Assembly: GCF_000006445.2 (NCBI RefSeq)
Contig: NC_006049.2
Location: 186,001-250,000 of the forward strand
Origin: Debaryomyces hansenii CBS767
Lineage: Eukaryota; Ascomycota; Pichiomycetes; Serinales; Debaryomycetaceae
Length of the DNA stretch: 64,000 bases
Direction of reading: 5' to 3'
Shown: positions 34,401-42,709 of the stretch, piece by piece
How positions within the stretch are numbered: the first letter of the stretch is position 1
Layout of the letters: every line of letters starts with the position of its first letter
Notes under the pieces: generated by a model
What the model was told of the DNA's origin: nothing
What the model saw: only the letters and a program-made list of their open reading frames with translations
Database searches by the model: none
Translations under genes and position numbers: made by a program

Positions 34401-34562
34401 TTTTATTGAAAAATGTGATTAATTGTATTCTGCTGTATCACTATCATTGGACATATATACTAACAAATTTCAATAGACAATATATCCCTTCATTTGGCAA
34501 AACTTGATTATAGTTTTGGGCTTGTAATTGTATGTATCTACCGTTTCGTTGAAGAATAATAA

Positions 34563-34660
34563 TAGATAAAAGATGATCTCCTTAGATGACGAGTCAGAAT
34601 TTCGGGATTCCCGTTGATGACAACCTTTTTTTAATACCATTCATGCAAATCTGATATCTA
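34563..34660 (+). ncRNA. snR75: Box C/D snoRNA snR75 (25S Gm2288)
   Basis: Terminal stem TAGATA/TATCTA (34563-34568 with 34655-34660), C-like box AAGATGA (34570-34576), C' TTGATGA (34614-34620), D CTGA (34651-34654). The guide TTAGATGACGAG (34582-34593) is fully complementary to 25S CUCGUCAUCUAA; the degenerate D' box CAGA (34595-34598) sets the fifth base, C, opposite G2288. Confidence 0.88.
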
Positions 34661-34773
34661 AATTATTTTAACTTGAAATGAAAATGGAAACAATGACTAA
34701 CATGATAGAATCAATGAACATTTACAAATTAATCCAGGTGGGTAATTTGGTTAATGCTTTTGATAAAGTACAG

Positions 34774-34864
34774 CAAATCCAATAAAAGATGAGCTTGAAA
34801 AAAAAGACAAGCATATGTCTGAATCTTTAATGAAGAGAAACTTTTTCGTGTCTGATATTATTTG
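34774..34864 (+). ncRNA. snR74: Box C/D snoRNA snR74 (18S Am28)
   Basis: C-like box AAGATGA (34786-34792), D' CTGA (34819-34822), D CTGA (34852-34855), with end pairing CAAA..AATA to TATT..TTTG. The 13-base guide AGACAAGCATATG (34805-34817) is perfectly complementary to the 5' region of 18S rRNA, and the fifth base upstream of D' pairs with A28. Confidence 0.92.
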
Positions 34865-34983
34865 TTGTATGCTTTATCAATTGTATATAAATTACTCATC
34901 CTCGTATTAACGGATTTTATAATCAGTCGATTATTTGTTCTTTAAAGTGTTTGAGTGAGAAAGATTTAAACGATAGCATATTG

Positions 34984-35103
34984 AAAGTTAATGATGACTT
35001 CACCACATTTATCACGACGGTCTACTGCGTATTGGAACTTGTAATTCCTTTACTTTGATGATAATTTTAGGCCTTGACCGGCCGTGGTTCCTGATATAAC
35101 TTT
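34984..35103 (+). ncRNA. snR73: Box C/D snoRNA snR73 (25S Cm2959)
   Basis: Perfect 7-bp terminal stem AAAGTTA/TAACTTT (34984-34990 with 35097-35103), canonical C box ATGATGA (34991-34997), D CTGA (35091-35094). The 13-base guide TCACGACGGTCTA (35012-35024) pairs perfectly with 25S rRNA and is followed by a degenerate D' CTGC; the fifth base is the G opposite C2959. Good splice signals on either side are missing. Confidence 0.9.
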
Positions 35104-35197
35104 TAATGCTTTTGTTTAAGTCTTTCTTCGCTCAAATTCGTTCGAGGTCCCCAACATAAAAGTATGTATTATATATCACGGCGAATACATTGTATTT

Positions 35198-35278
35198 AAA
35201 ATGATGATTTTTATAATTTCTCGAGAACATCAATGAAGAACTCCAAAAAAAATTCGATTTGCATGTCAGTCTGATTTT
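35198..35278 (+). ncRNA. snR18: Box C/D snoRNA, U18-like (25S Am649)
   Basis: Canonical C box ATGATGA (35201-35207) and D box CTGA (35271-35274) inside the 35162-35340 intron. The guide TCGATTTGCATGTCAG (35254-35269) pairs with 25S CUGACGUGCAAAUCGA through 16 positions with one G-U wobble. The fifth base upstream of D pairs with A649, the site guided by U18. In S. cerevisiae U18 lies in the EFB1 intron instead. Confidence 0.8.
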
Positions 35279-35503
35279 TCAACTTTGTATTCTATCATAA
35301 CCAGCTAGACTGTTAATATGGTATACTAACAATAATCTAGTGTTTATAGTAATAAAATATTTATCTTCCATAAAAGTTGTAGAACTTTTGATAGTGCGCG
35401 GCATCGACATCATCACCTTTATTTATATAATTTGACACTCTTGAAAGACATTTGAAGGAATACTTAAGGATACTTAGATAAAGTAAATATAGTATAAGTG
35501 GGA

Positions 35504-38305
35504 ATGCACTTGAATTTTCACAAACCTTCTGGAGGTTCAAAGAGTCTTGGGAAGTCTCCTACAACGTCTAGTGGAAGTACCCCATCTGACGATCCCCCAT
35601 CTTATGATTTCACAGTATCTTCTACGACATCAAGCGGTTCAATAACTAACGCATCCTCGCCAATACGGAGACCTAATTCAAGTTTGATTTCAAGAGGAAG
35701 CCCATCAAAGAATCAAAAACAACAAAAAAATGTTCCCTATAGACCATCCGATGATTTGAAAAACTATAGCAAGATCCTTAGCAATTCCAATGAAACAAAC
35801 TTATTATCTCCTGCTAGCTCCAACACCCAAACTGAGTATTTTGATGTCCTACCATCATTTCAAATGTTTCAATCGATCTTGAAAAGAGACGATTCCCAAT
35901 TCAGTGAAAATTTATCAGTGAACCCTCCTATATATGGGGATGTTACTAACTCATCACCGACTCCCCCAAGCGGATTATCGCCAATATCATCCAATAGAGA
36001 TAATAATCTAGATTCTATGATGGAGAATGTTAGTGAAAGGATTAATGAGTATGCGTTAGATAACAATGATGAAGAAGAGAACTATTTCTTTGGTGGGGAT
36101 GAAAATGATACTAATCAAGCCAATGAACATTTAATAAACGAGGAGAATACACCAGTCGCAACTAATGATACATACGGTGAAACGGTATTAGATAACATAG
36201 ACAAATTGCCAAAATTAAACAATTCTCCAATAGATATCCAAGTTTATGTAACCAAAAGAGTACCACAACCTAATCTACCAAATGATTTAGAAACTAGATT
36301 GAAAATGTATTCTAGTGGTGATTTGGTAAATGGATATATTATAATTACAAATACGTCAGATGAGCCGGTTGATTTTGGTTTATTTGTAGTAACATTGGAT
36401 GGTACTATAAAGACAACTCATTCAAACCCCAATGCTAATCCTGCGGATATACACAAATATGATAAAGTTTTAATAAAAAAGTTCTTGAAGATGTATGATC
36501 TCAATGCTTCTTATGGATATACTCAGATTCCCAATAGTGCAGGGATTGAATATGAAGCTTTCACTAAGGACCTTCACGATGGCTGTGAACTTGGATTACC
36601 AAACGAAAGAGTTTTGAGGCCTCATACTAAGTATAAAAAATTTTTTACGTTTAAATTTCCTCACAAGCTTTTGGATAACAATTGCATTCACGATGTGTTG
36701 CCTCATATATTACCACCTCCATCGATGGGATTAGATAAAACCTGTTTTTATAATAGGGGTGGTACTATTGTACTTAATAAGGCGTTAGGATACGGATTTC
36801 TAAATGTGAGAGGCACTCCTTTGTTAACCAAAGACTACAGTTTTGATAATATTAGTGTAAGTTATACAATTGAAGCCAAGTTCATAGATAAGTTGAATGC
36901 TAAGAATCAAAAAGATCCCTTATCGCAGCATGAGATTAACGACCCAAATTCACAGGCTGACTACGTTATCTCAAAGCACAGTCAATATTTCTTGAGGTTT
37001 GTACCAGATTTCAAGGAAAAATTTAAATATTACAATGAAGGTTTTCAATATGGTACTGAGACATTTGGAGCAATAGGAATTGATGGAAAATTATTCGAAA
37101 GTTACCTTCATTTGAGTACCTGGAGACAAATCTACGAATTGAATTATAATATAGAAAAGGAAATAGACTCGAAGTTGGCGCGAGAGGAATTCAAAGACGA
37201 TGATGTGAAAAAGAAGAACTTATCAATCGATCGTACAGTTACCAACTCAAACCTATATTACTTGAATATTAAAGAGCATTATTTACAGAAAGATTGTTCC
37301 CAAGCTGAACTTGATGAAGAGCAACAATTTCGAGATGAAAAGATGATTGGATCGAAAGTTCCAGTTACGATATATGGGAAAAAGAAAAAAAAGATTTTGT
37401 CATCGTTAGTTAGAATCGGAGAACTGAGCTTGTATGTTAGAGTACCTCATAAGGTTGTTCCTTACACTTCACCAAAATTATTAATGAAATATAACAATGA
37501 CAATTCTGATGATTTTATATCTGGAGCAGCATTACGTTCGGTAGCTTCAGCATCGTCTATATCTGACAAAATCAAGTTGGCTCCAACCAAATCAAATGAT
37601 CTAGCTCCAAGAATATCTGCAGCGTCTACAACTAGTATTAGTGATCTCTACAATAGAAGTGCATCGGACGTGCTTAACTCGGTTGACATAGTATTGTCGT
37701 TTGTACCTTTTGATAATGCTACGAAACCTCCGCAGATAGACAGTATAGAGACTAACCTTGTGTTTTGGACATACAATGCTGAATTTCCTTTACCTGTGAT
37801 ACTTGAGTACGACTTCTTTTATACAAATCCCGATGAAAGTAAAAGTAAACTACTAGATGATGTTGAAATTACCAGGAATAATTTGCAATCTTTAAAAGAT
37901 CAAGTTTATAATTATATTCAATTCTTACAGGCTAACAAAATTTACATTTCGAAGACATCTTATTTATATTTAAAGTCAATGAAAACTTTAGGAATCAAGA
38001 AGGACACAGTCAAAGAGTACTTCAAGACTCTTACACATTCAACCAATCCAGAGTTATTGAATAATGAACAAGATTGGAAAGCTAAGCAATTGCCAAATAA
38101 GAAAATTAAATGGGAAAGAAAGCTTACGGTACCATTAACTACTATTAATAAGAATAATATAAATTTAATACCCAGCTTTCAGAGTTGTTTGGTCGGAAGA
38201 ATATATTGCTTACAAGTTCTTGTCAAATATAAAGGAAGTGGTGGTGATCAAGATGAGTTCGCAGATAATATAGTGAAGGTCGATGTTCCAATTCTTGTTG
38301 GCTGA
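35504..38305 (+). CDS. BUL1: Bul1/Bul2-type arrestin adaptor of the Rsp5 ubiquitin ligase
   Basis: A 933-residue adaptor that recruits the HECT ligase Rsp5 to permeases and other cargo. The frame opens at a GTG; the ATG at 35504 (MHLNFHKPSGG) is the likely start. Two PPxY motifs are visible, PPSY (31-34) and PPIY (141-144), the Rsp5 WW-binding signal. The segment EYFDVLPSFQMFQSIL resembles the Bul N-terminal signature, and an arrestin-like core follows (GYIIITNTSDEPVDFGLFVVTLDG, about 275-300, then the TKYKKFFTFKFPHKLL segment). Length matches Bul1 (976 in S. cerevisiae). Which of the Bul paralogues it corresponds to cannot be told. Confidence 0.88.
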   Translation: MHLNFHKPSGGSKSLGKSPTTSSGSTPSDDPPSYDFTVSSTTSSGSITNASSPIRRPNSSLISRGSPSKNQKQQKNVPYRPSDDLKNYSKILSNSNETNLLSPASSNTQTEYFDVLPSFQMFQSILKRDDSQFSENLSVNPPIYGDVTNSSPTPPSGLSPISSNRDNNLDSMMENVSERINEYALDNNDEEENYFFGGDENDTNQANEHLINEENTPVATNDTYGETVLDNIDKLPKLNNSPIDIQVYVTKRVPQPNLPNDLETRLKMYSSGDLVNGYIIITNTSDEPVDFGLFVVTLDGTIKTTHSNPNANPADIHKYDKVLIKKFLKMYDLNASYGYTQIPNSAGIEYEAFTKDLHDGCELGLPNERVLRPHTKYKKFFTFKFPHKLLDNNCIHDVLPHILPPPSMGLDKTCFYNRGGTIVLNKALGYGFLNVRGTPLLTKDYSFDNISVSYTIEAKFIDKLNAKNQKDPLSQHEINDPNSQADYVISKHSQYFLRFVPDFKEKFKYYNEGFQYGTETFGAIGIDGKLFESYLHLSTWRQIYELNYNIEKEIDSKLAREEFKDDDVKKKNLSIDRTVTNSNLYYLNIKEHYLQKDCSQAELDEEQQFRDEKMIGSKVPVTIYGKKKKKILSSLVRIGELSLYVRVPHKVVPYTSPKLLMKYNNDNSDDFISGAALRSVASASSISDKIKLAPTKSNDLAPRISAASTTSISDLYNRSASDVLNSVDIVLSFVPFDNATKPPQIDSIETNLVFWTYNAEFPLPVILEYDFFYTNPDESKSKLLDDVEITRNNLQSLKDQVYNYIQFLQANKIYISKTSYLYLKSMKTLGIKKDTVKEYFKTLTHSTNPELLNNEQDWKAKQLPNKKIKWERKLTVPLTTINKNNINLIPSFQSCLVGRIYCLQVLVKYKGSGGDQDEFADNIVKVDVPILVG

Positions 38306-38325
38306 ACGGCCGCGGTGATTGGTGG

Positions 38326-38332
38326 TGACTCA
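38326..38332 (+). promoter_or_regulatory. Gcn4-binding site in the CPA1 promoter
   Basis: A perfect TGACTCA lies 139 bases upstream of the CPA1 ATG in a compact 165-base spacer. This is the general amino-acid-control element expected for an arginine-pathway gene. Use in vivo is inferred. Confidence 0.6.
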
Positions 38333-38470
38333 CTTCCAAATGAGGCAATCCAGATTTTTTTAAAATTAACCGCGATTCGCTATCAATCATCGAGTCCAAA
38401 AAGATAAATTTTTTTCACTTCTATAATTTAATACTTTAGAAACCCATAATTAATATATAGTAAATCGAAG

Positions 38471-39760
38471 ATGATTAGAGTAATTCAACCACCGTTGATT
38501 GCATCTAAACAATTATTCCGTCGTTATTTAGCTACTGGTGGCACATTCACCAACAAAACGTCGCAACTAGACAGGGCTACATTAACAATTAAAGATGGTC
38601 CAGTTTTCAGTGGTTATTCATTTGGTGCTAACAAAAATATAAGTGGTGAAGCAGTTTTTACAACTTCGTTAGTTGGATACCCAGAATCAATGACAGATCC
38701 ATCTTACAAGGGTCAAATCTTGTGTTTTACCCAGCCATTAATTGGTAATTATGGGGTTCCATCGTCGACTCTTAAAGATGAATTTAACTTATTGAAGCAC
38801 ATGGAATCGCCAAGTGTTCAATGTATTGGTATAGTTGTTGCTGATGTTGCATTAGAGTATTCTCATTGGACTGCTGTCGAATCTTTACAACAATGGTGTC
38901 AAAGATCTGGTGTAGCTGCCATTTCTGGTGTTGATACCAGACAACTTGTTTCTTACCTTAGAGAAAAGGGGTCTTCTTTGGCTAAGATTACGATTGGCGA
39001 AGAATACGATGCAGATGAGGATGCCGCATTTGAAGATCCTGGGTCTGTCAACTTGGTGCATAAGGTAAGTACTAAAGCTCCTTTCCATATCAGCTGTCCA
39101 GAAAAGTATGCCAAGGGTCTTCATATTGCAGTTTTAGATTGTGGTGCTAAAGAAAATATTTTACGTTGTTTAGTCGAAAGAGGAGCATCATTAACTGTTT
39201 TCCCTTATAATTATCCAATCGATAAAATCGCTAACAAATTTGATGGTATCTTTATTTCCAATGGTCCAGGTGACCCAACCCATTGTTCAAGTACCACTGA
39301 AAATTTAGCAAAGACTATGGAAAAATACCATGATTTGCCTATCTTTGGTATATGTTTAGGTCATCAATTATTAGCTTTAGCAAGTGGTGCTAGAACCATC
39401 AAGATGAAATATGGTAACAGAGCCCACAATATTCCTGCCTTGGACTTAACTACTGGTAAATGTCATATTACTTCCCAAAATCATGGTTACTCTGTTGACG
39501 CTGAAACATTAGACTCTGACTGGGAACCATATTTCACAAACTTGAATGATTTATCCAATGAAGGTATGAAACATAAGTCAAGGCCTATTTTCTCAACTCA
39601 ATTCCATCCTGAAGCCAAGGGTGGTCCATTAGATACCGCATTCTTATTCGACAAATTCTTCGAAAACATTGAACAATACAGAGCTACTAATGGCTTAAAC
39701 TTAGGTAACGTTGATGATAGCTTATTGGTAGATATTTTACCAAAGGGAAGAGTGCTTTAA
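38471..39760 (+). CDS. CPA1: Carbamoyl-phosphate synthase, arginine-specific small subunit
   Basis: A 429-residue glutaminase subunit that supplies ammonia for carbamoyl phosphate in arginine synthesis. The class I amidotransferase triad is visible: nucleophile Cys in [15 protein letters not shown], and His/Glu in [12 protein letters not shown]. The CPSase small-chain N-domain is complete ([20 protein letters not shown]). The first ~25 residues ([20 protein letters not shown]) are Arg-containing and lack acids, a good mitochondrial presequence, unlike the cytosolic S. cerevisiae enzyme. No arginine-attenuator-type uORF is seen in the 165-base spacer; only a 7-codon uORF at 38340-38363. Confidence 0.95.
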   Translation: MIRVIQPPLIASKQLFRRYLATGGTFTNKTSQLDRATLTIKDGPVFSGYSFGANKNISGEAVFTTSLVGYPESMTDPSYKGQILCFTQPLIGNYGVPSSTLKDEFNLLKHMESPSVQCIGIVVADVALEYSHWTAVESLQQWCQRSGVAAISGVDTRQLVSYLREKGSSLAKITIGEEYDADEDAAFEDPGSVNLVHKVSTKAPFHISCPEKYAKGLHIAVLDCGAKENILRCLVERGASLTVFPYNYPIDKIANKFDGIFISNGPGDPTHCSSTTENLAKTMEKYHDLPIFGICLGHQLLALASGARTIKMKYGNRAHNIPALDLTTGKCHITSQNHGYSVDAETLDSDWEPYFTNLNDLSNEGMKHKSRPIFSTQFHPEAKGGPLDTAFLFDKFFENIEQYRATNGLNLGNVDDSLLVDILPKGRVL

Positions 39761-40038
39761 ATTGCTAAACATTCCATATAGTTTACATTTAATAGAAAAC
39801 AATTTTAAATACTTCATTAATATATTATCCATCGTATATAGTTTATCGTATAAGCTAGAATAAAATAGTTGGAAGGTGCCATGATTCGTATACCGCATGT
39901 ATAAAAAAAATCATGCCATTCGCAAATCGTTTAGGCTGCCAAAGCATTTTATCAAGCGATCATATAAACGATCCTAGTATATAAATAACATGAATTTGTT
40001 CCATCGAAGTTTCTGTAGTTTGTAGTATATATTGGAAA

Positions 40039-41034
40039 ATGGATTTATTCAAACGGACATCAGCTTTACTGCCCATATTGGCAAATAGTCACTTGGCATC
40101 TAATATCTCTACAGAATCGTATACCGATGTATTTCATAGCTTGCAAAATCTTTCGCAAGGGGACACATCAGTATCCCAGCTCAACATACTTGAAAAGTTG
40201 TGGGCTTCATGGTATATTTACATGAATAATGATATCTTGGCTACTGGTATATTATTTTTTGCTACCCATGAACTTATGTATTTCGGGCGGTGTTTACCTT
40301 GGTTAATAATTGATCGGATTAGTTTTTTTAATAAATGGAAGATCCAGGATGAAAAAATACCTTCTGACAAGGAGCAGTGGGAATGCTTTAAGTCGGTGTT
40401 GAAACTGCACCTACTCGTGGAAGCCTTACCAATCTGGTTATTTCATCCATTATGTGCTACTTTGAACATCTCCATCGACGTCCCATTCCCTTCCTACTTA
40501 GTAATGTTCTTACAAATCTGCTTATTCTTTGTTTGTGAAGACTTCTGGCATTATTGGGCTCACAGACTATTTCATTATGGCTGGCTATACAAATATATTC
40601 ATAAGCAACATCACAGATATGCCGCACCATTTGGCTTGACTGCAGAATATGCGCATCCGGTAGAGGTAATGTCTCTTGGATTTGGAACCGTGGGATTCCC
40701 AATCATTTATGCCTACATAACCAAATGCAAACCCTCGCTTGACCTACCTTCCTTGCATTTATTCACTCTTTCGTTCTGGATAACCTTGAGACTATTCCAA
40801 GCGGTGGATTCCCACTCCGGTTACGACTTTCCATGGTCACTACACAACGTATTACCGTTCTGGGCAGGTGCTGATCACCACGACGACCACCATCATTATT
40901 TTATTGGCAACTATGCCAGCTCTTTTCGTTGGATCGATTATTTCATGAGCACAGAAAGTGGTGAGATTGCGAAAGCTAACAGAGAAAAGCGCATGAGAAG
41001 GAGAGCTGAAATTCAAGCTAAGAAATCACAATAA
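40039..41034 (+). CDS. ERG25: C-4 methylsterol oxidase
   Basis: A 331-residue membrane di-iron oxidase of ergosterol synthesis that removes the C-4 methyl groups of 4,4-dimethylzymosterol. The three histidine boxes of the fatty-acid-hydroxylase superfamily are present: [16 protein letters not shown] and HHDDHHHYF. The N-terminal [21 protein letters not shown] and C-terminal [18 protein letters not shown] match Erg25 closely. The C-terminus is Lys/Arg-rich (KKSQ), an ER-retention-like tail. Codon 123 is CTG (40405-40407) where S. cerevisiae has Ser, supporting CTG=Ser. CTG-clade yeasts may carry two such genes; which paralogue this is cannot be told. Confidence 0.95.
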   Translation: MDLFKRTSALLPILANSHLASNISTESYTDVFHSLQNLSQGDTSVSQLNILEKLWASWYIYMNNDILATGILFFATHELMYFGRCLPWLIIDRISFFNKWKIQDEKIPSDKEQWECFKSVLKLHLLVEALPIWLFHPLCATLNISIDVPFPSYLVMFLQICLFFVCEDFWHYWAHRLFHYGWLYKYIHKQHHRYAAPFGLTAEYAHPVEVMSLGFGTVGFPIIYAYITKCKPSLDLPSLHLFTLSFWITLRLFQAVDSHSGYDFPWSLHNVLPFWAGADHHDDHHHYFIGNYASSFRWIDYFMSTESGEIAKANREKRMRRRAEIQAKKSQ

Positions 41035-41485
41035 TCAATAAATAGACATACAACTAAATTATATATCGAATTACGTATTTGAATACCAGTATATCCATTT
41101 CAATCTACGCATATTTGTAGCTTTAAGAGGAGATAATTCCAAGAGTTAGTGATAAATATACGTATCCAGAATGTCGACACAGTCATATAACAAATAACCC
41201 CTAATCTCCTCGTGCGCTCCATTCTAACCATAGAGCACCTTGTAGCTACGGAACCAGGATTTTGCAGTTAGGGTCTATACCCTTAACTAAGAATCATCAT
41301 GTGATGTCAGAGAAACTATCGGACTGTCTTTTGTCGGACAGATTGTCAAATGCGAGTTTGTGTAATTTTCCAGCAAAAACTGAATTTCTCAACGATGGCT
41401 CTCGCTACAATAAAAAAAATGTTATAGTGAAAAAAGTCTATTTGCTTGTATAGGTGCCATATACATTTGGAATATCAACAGTAAG
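41035..41485. other. RPL20 promoter region
   Basis: AT-rich 3' flank of ERG25 followed by the promoter and first non-coding exon of RPL20. No further gene. A 63-codon frame at 41262-41453 overlaps the presumed promoter and has no recognisable content. Confidence 0.45.
41268..41274 (-). promoter_or_regulatory. Tbf1-like site upstream of RPL20
   Basis: The minus strand reads ACCCTAA, the core of the Tbf1 element known to drive ribosomal-protein genes in Candida-type yeasts. It lies about 210 bases upstream of the leader-intron donor. Confidence 0.45.
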
Positions 41486-41952
41486 GTATGTGACTTCATA
41501 ATTATAGCATGAGATAAATGTACTAGATTATATACTCCCAGGAAGAACGAGCAAAGCAATTATGATGAAGATAAAGAGTGAGAAGTAATATTGGAAAATG
41601 GCATTAAGACATGAAAAATCAATGAAGACATAGTCTGAAGAAGAATTAAGTACTTATACAAGAAGAGGAGGGCATAATGTAAGATTATTACATTCAAACT
41701 GTAGTGTATCATTCTTCTGAAGCCAGTTTTCAGAGAGATAATTTGTCAAACTCGCCGACCCATAATTAGACCGAGAAACGGAAAATGTTTTCGTACGAGG
41801 GAATAAAGGCTAGGGAACATGTAATGAAAGTCTAAATCGAAGTTGGAAGCTTTACGTCGAGAGATAAAATTTTCGTACATACATTTCCATGCGTGAAAAA
41901 TTTGATGAGAATTATTTTAATTGTACTGAACAAGTTATACTAACCCATTTAG
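41486..41952 (+). other. Predicted 5'UTR intron of RPL20
   Basis: Donor GTATGT (41486-41491), branch TACTAAC (41938-41944) and acceptor TTTAG ending at 41952, two bases before the ATG. Length 467 nt is typical of ribosomal-protein introns. No in-frame ATG lies just upstream of the donor, so the intron sits in the leader. The branch and acceptor are strong; the donor is the best candidate but others exist. Confidence 0.65.
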
Positions 41953-41953
41953 A

Positions 41954-42472
41954 ATGTCTAGATTAAACGAATATCAAGTTATCGGTCGTCGTCTCCCAAC
42001 TGATTCTGCTCCAGAACCAAAGTTGTACCGTATGAGAATTTTTGCTCCAAACACTGTTGTTGCTAAATCTCGTTACTGGTATTTCTTACAAAAATTACAC
42101 AAGGTCAAGAAGACCCTTGGTGAAATCGTTTCCGTTAACACCATCGCTGAAAGCCACCCAACCAAGGTTAAGACTTTCGGTGTCTGGATCAGATACGAAT
42201 CTAGATCTGGTATTCACAACATGTACAAAGAATACCGTGACGTTACCAGAGTTGGTGCTGTTGAAACCATGTACCAAGATTTAGCTGCTAGACACAGAGC
42301 TAGATTTAGAAACATTCACATCTTAAAGGTTGTTGAATTAGAAAAGACTGAAGATGTTAAGAGACAATACGTTAAGCAATACTTAACCAAAGACTTGAAA
42401 TTCCCATTACCTCACAGAATCCAAAAATCTAAGAAGTTATACCAAGCTCAAGTTCCATCTACTTTCTACTAA
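41954..42472 (+). CDS. RPL20: 60S ribosomal protein eL20 (L18a)
   Basis: A 172-residue large-subunit protein, full length and nearly colinear with S. cerevisiae Rpl20: [52 protein letters not shown], and the terminal PSTFY. Codon use is strongly biased as in highly expressed genes. In S. cerevisiae the gene is interrupted near the start; here the intron appears to lie entirely in the leader. Confidence 0.98.
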   Translation: MSRLNEYQVIGRRLPTDSAPEPKLYRMRIFAPNTVVAKSRYWYFLQKLHKVKKTLGEIVSVNTIAESHPTKVKTFGVWIRYESRSGIHNMYKEYRDVTRVGAVETMYQDLAARHRARFRNIHILKVVELEKTEDVKRQYVKQYLTKDLKFPLPHRIQKSKKLYQAQVPSTFY

Positions 42473-42709
42473 GCTAATTGTAATGTTTATTATTTTTACT
42501 TGCTGGTTGTAATTTTAAATTGGTTGTAATTATTGAAATTTGGATATAATTTTAACTCTACTTATATAAAAAATATATGTGATTTATATTAATTATTTAC
42601 TCCGTTTTAATGGCTCGTTTGTATAACTCTCACCTCTGAAAATTGGTAGGATTCTCGCCCCTTTAATTTGAATTGCTTATAACCTAGTAATCATCATTTG
42701 TCTCTTATT

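Larger units (their letters stand above)
33790..35400 (+). ncRNA. Multi-intron non-coding snoRNA host gene
   Basis: Limits are approximate. Introns are supported by donor, branch and acceptor signals: intron 1 33831-34024 (GTATGT, TACTAAC, TATAG), intron 2 34084-34262 (GTATGT, TACTAAC, TTAG), intron 3 34263-34476 (GTATGT, TACTAAC, ATAG), intron 4 34530-34708 (GTATGT, GACTAAC, ATAG), intron 5 about 34742-34926 (weak GTAATT, TATTAAC, TCAG) and a last intron 35162-35340 (GTATGT, TACTAAC, CTAG). Each holds one box C/D snoRNA placed about 30-50 nt after the donor and about 40 nt before the branch, the usual layout. Around snR73 I find no good splice sites. The exons between are short (0-60 nt), AT-rich and show no shared reading frame, so the spliced RNA is probably non-coding. 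The last intron could instead belong to the 5' leader of BUL1, although a TATA-like element at 35420-35432 suggests BUL1 has its own promoter. Confidence 0.85.

Noticed and set aside
34678..35058. Three protein-like plus-strand frame fragments, first read as a decayed gag-like gene
   Set aside because: They overlap exactly with the snR74 and snR73 snoRNAs, whose guides and boxes explain the sequence constraint. No homology supports a protein.
34245..35338. A 15-base direct repeat (TACTAACAATAATCT at 34245 and 35324), first read as LTR remnants
   Set aside because: Both copies are intron branch points followed by acceptors. Flanking sequences do not match each other and no TG...CA ends are present.
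41564..41640. Box C/D snoRNA in the RPL20 leader intron
   Set aside because: C-like and D-like boxes exist, but the sequence before CTGA is not complementary to rRNA segments I know.
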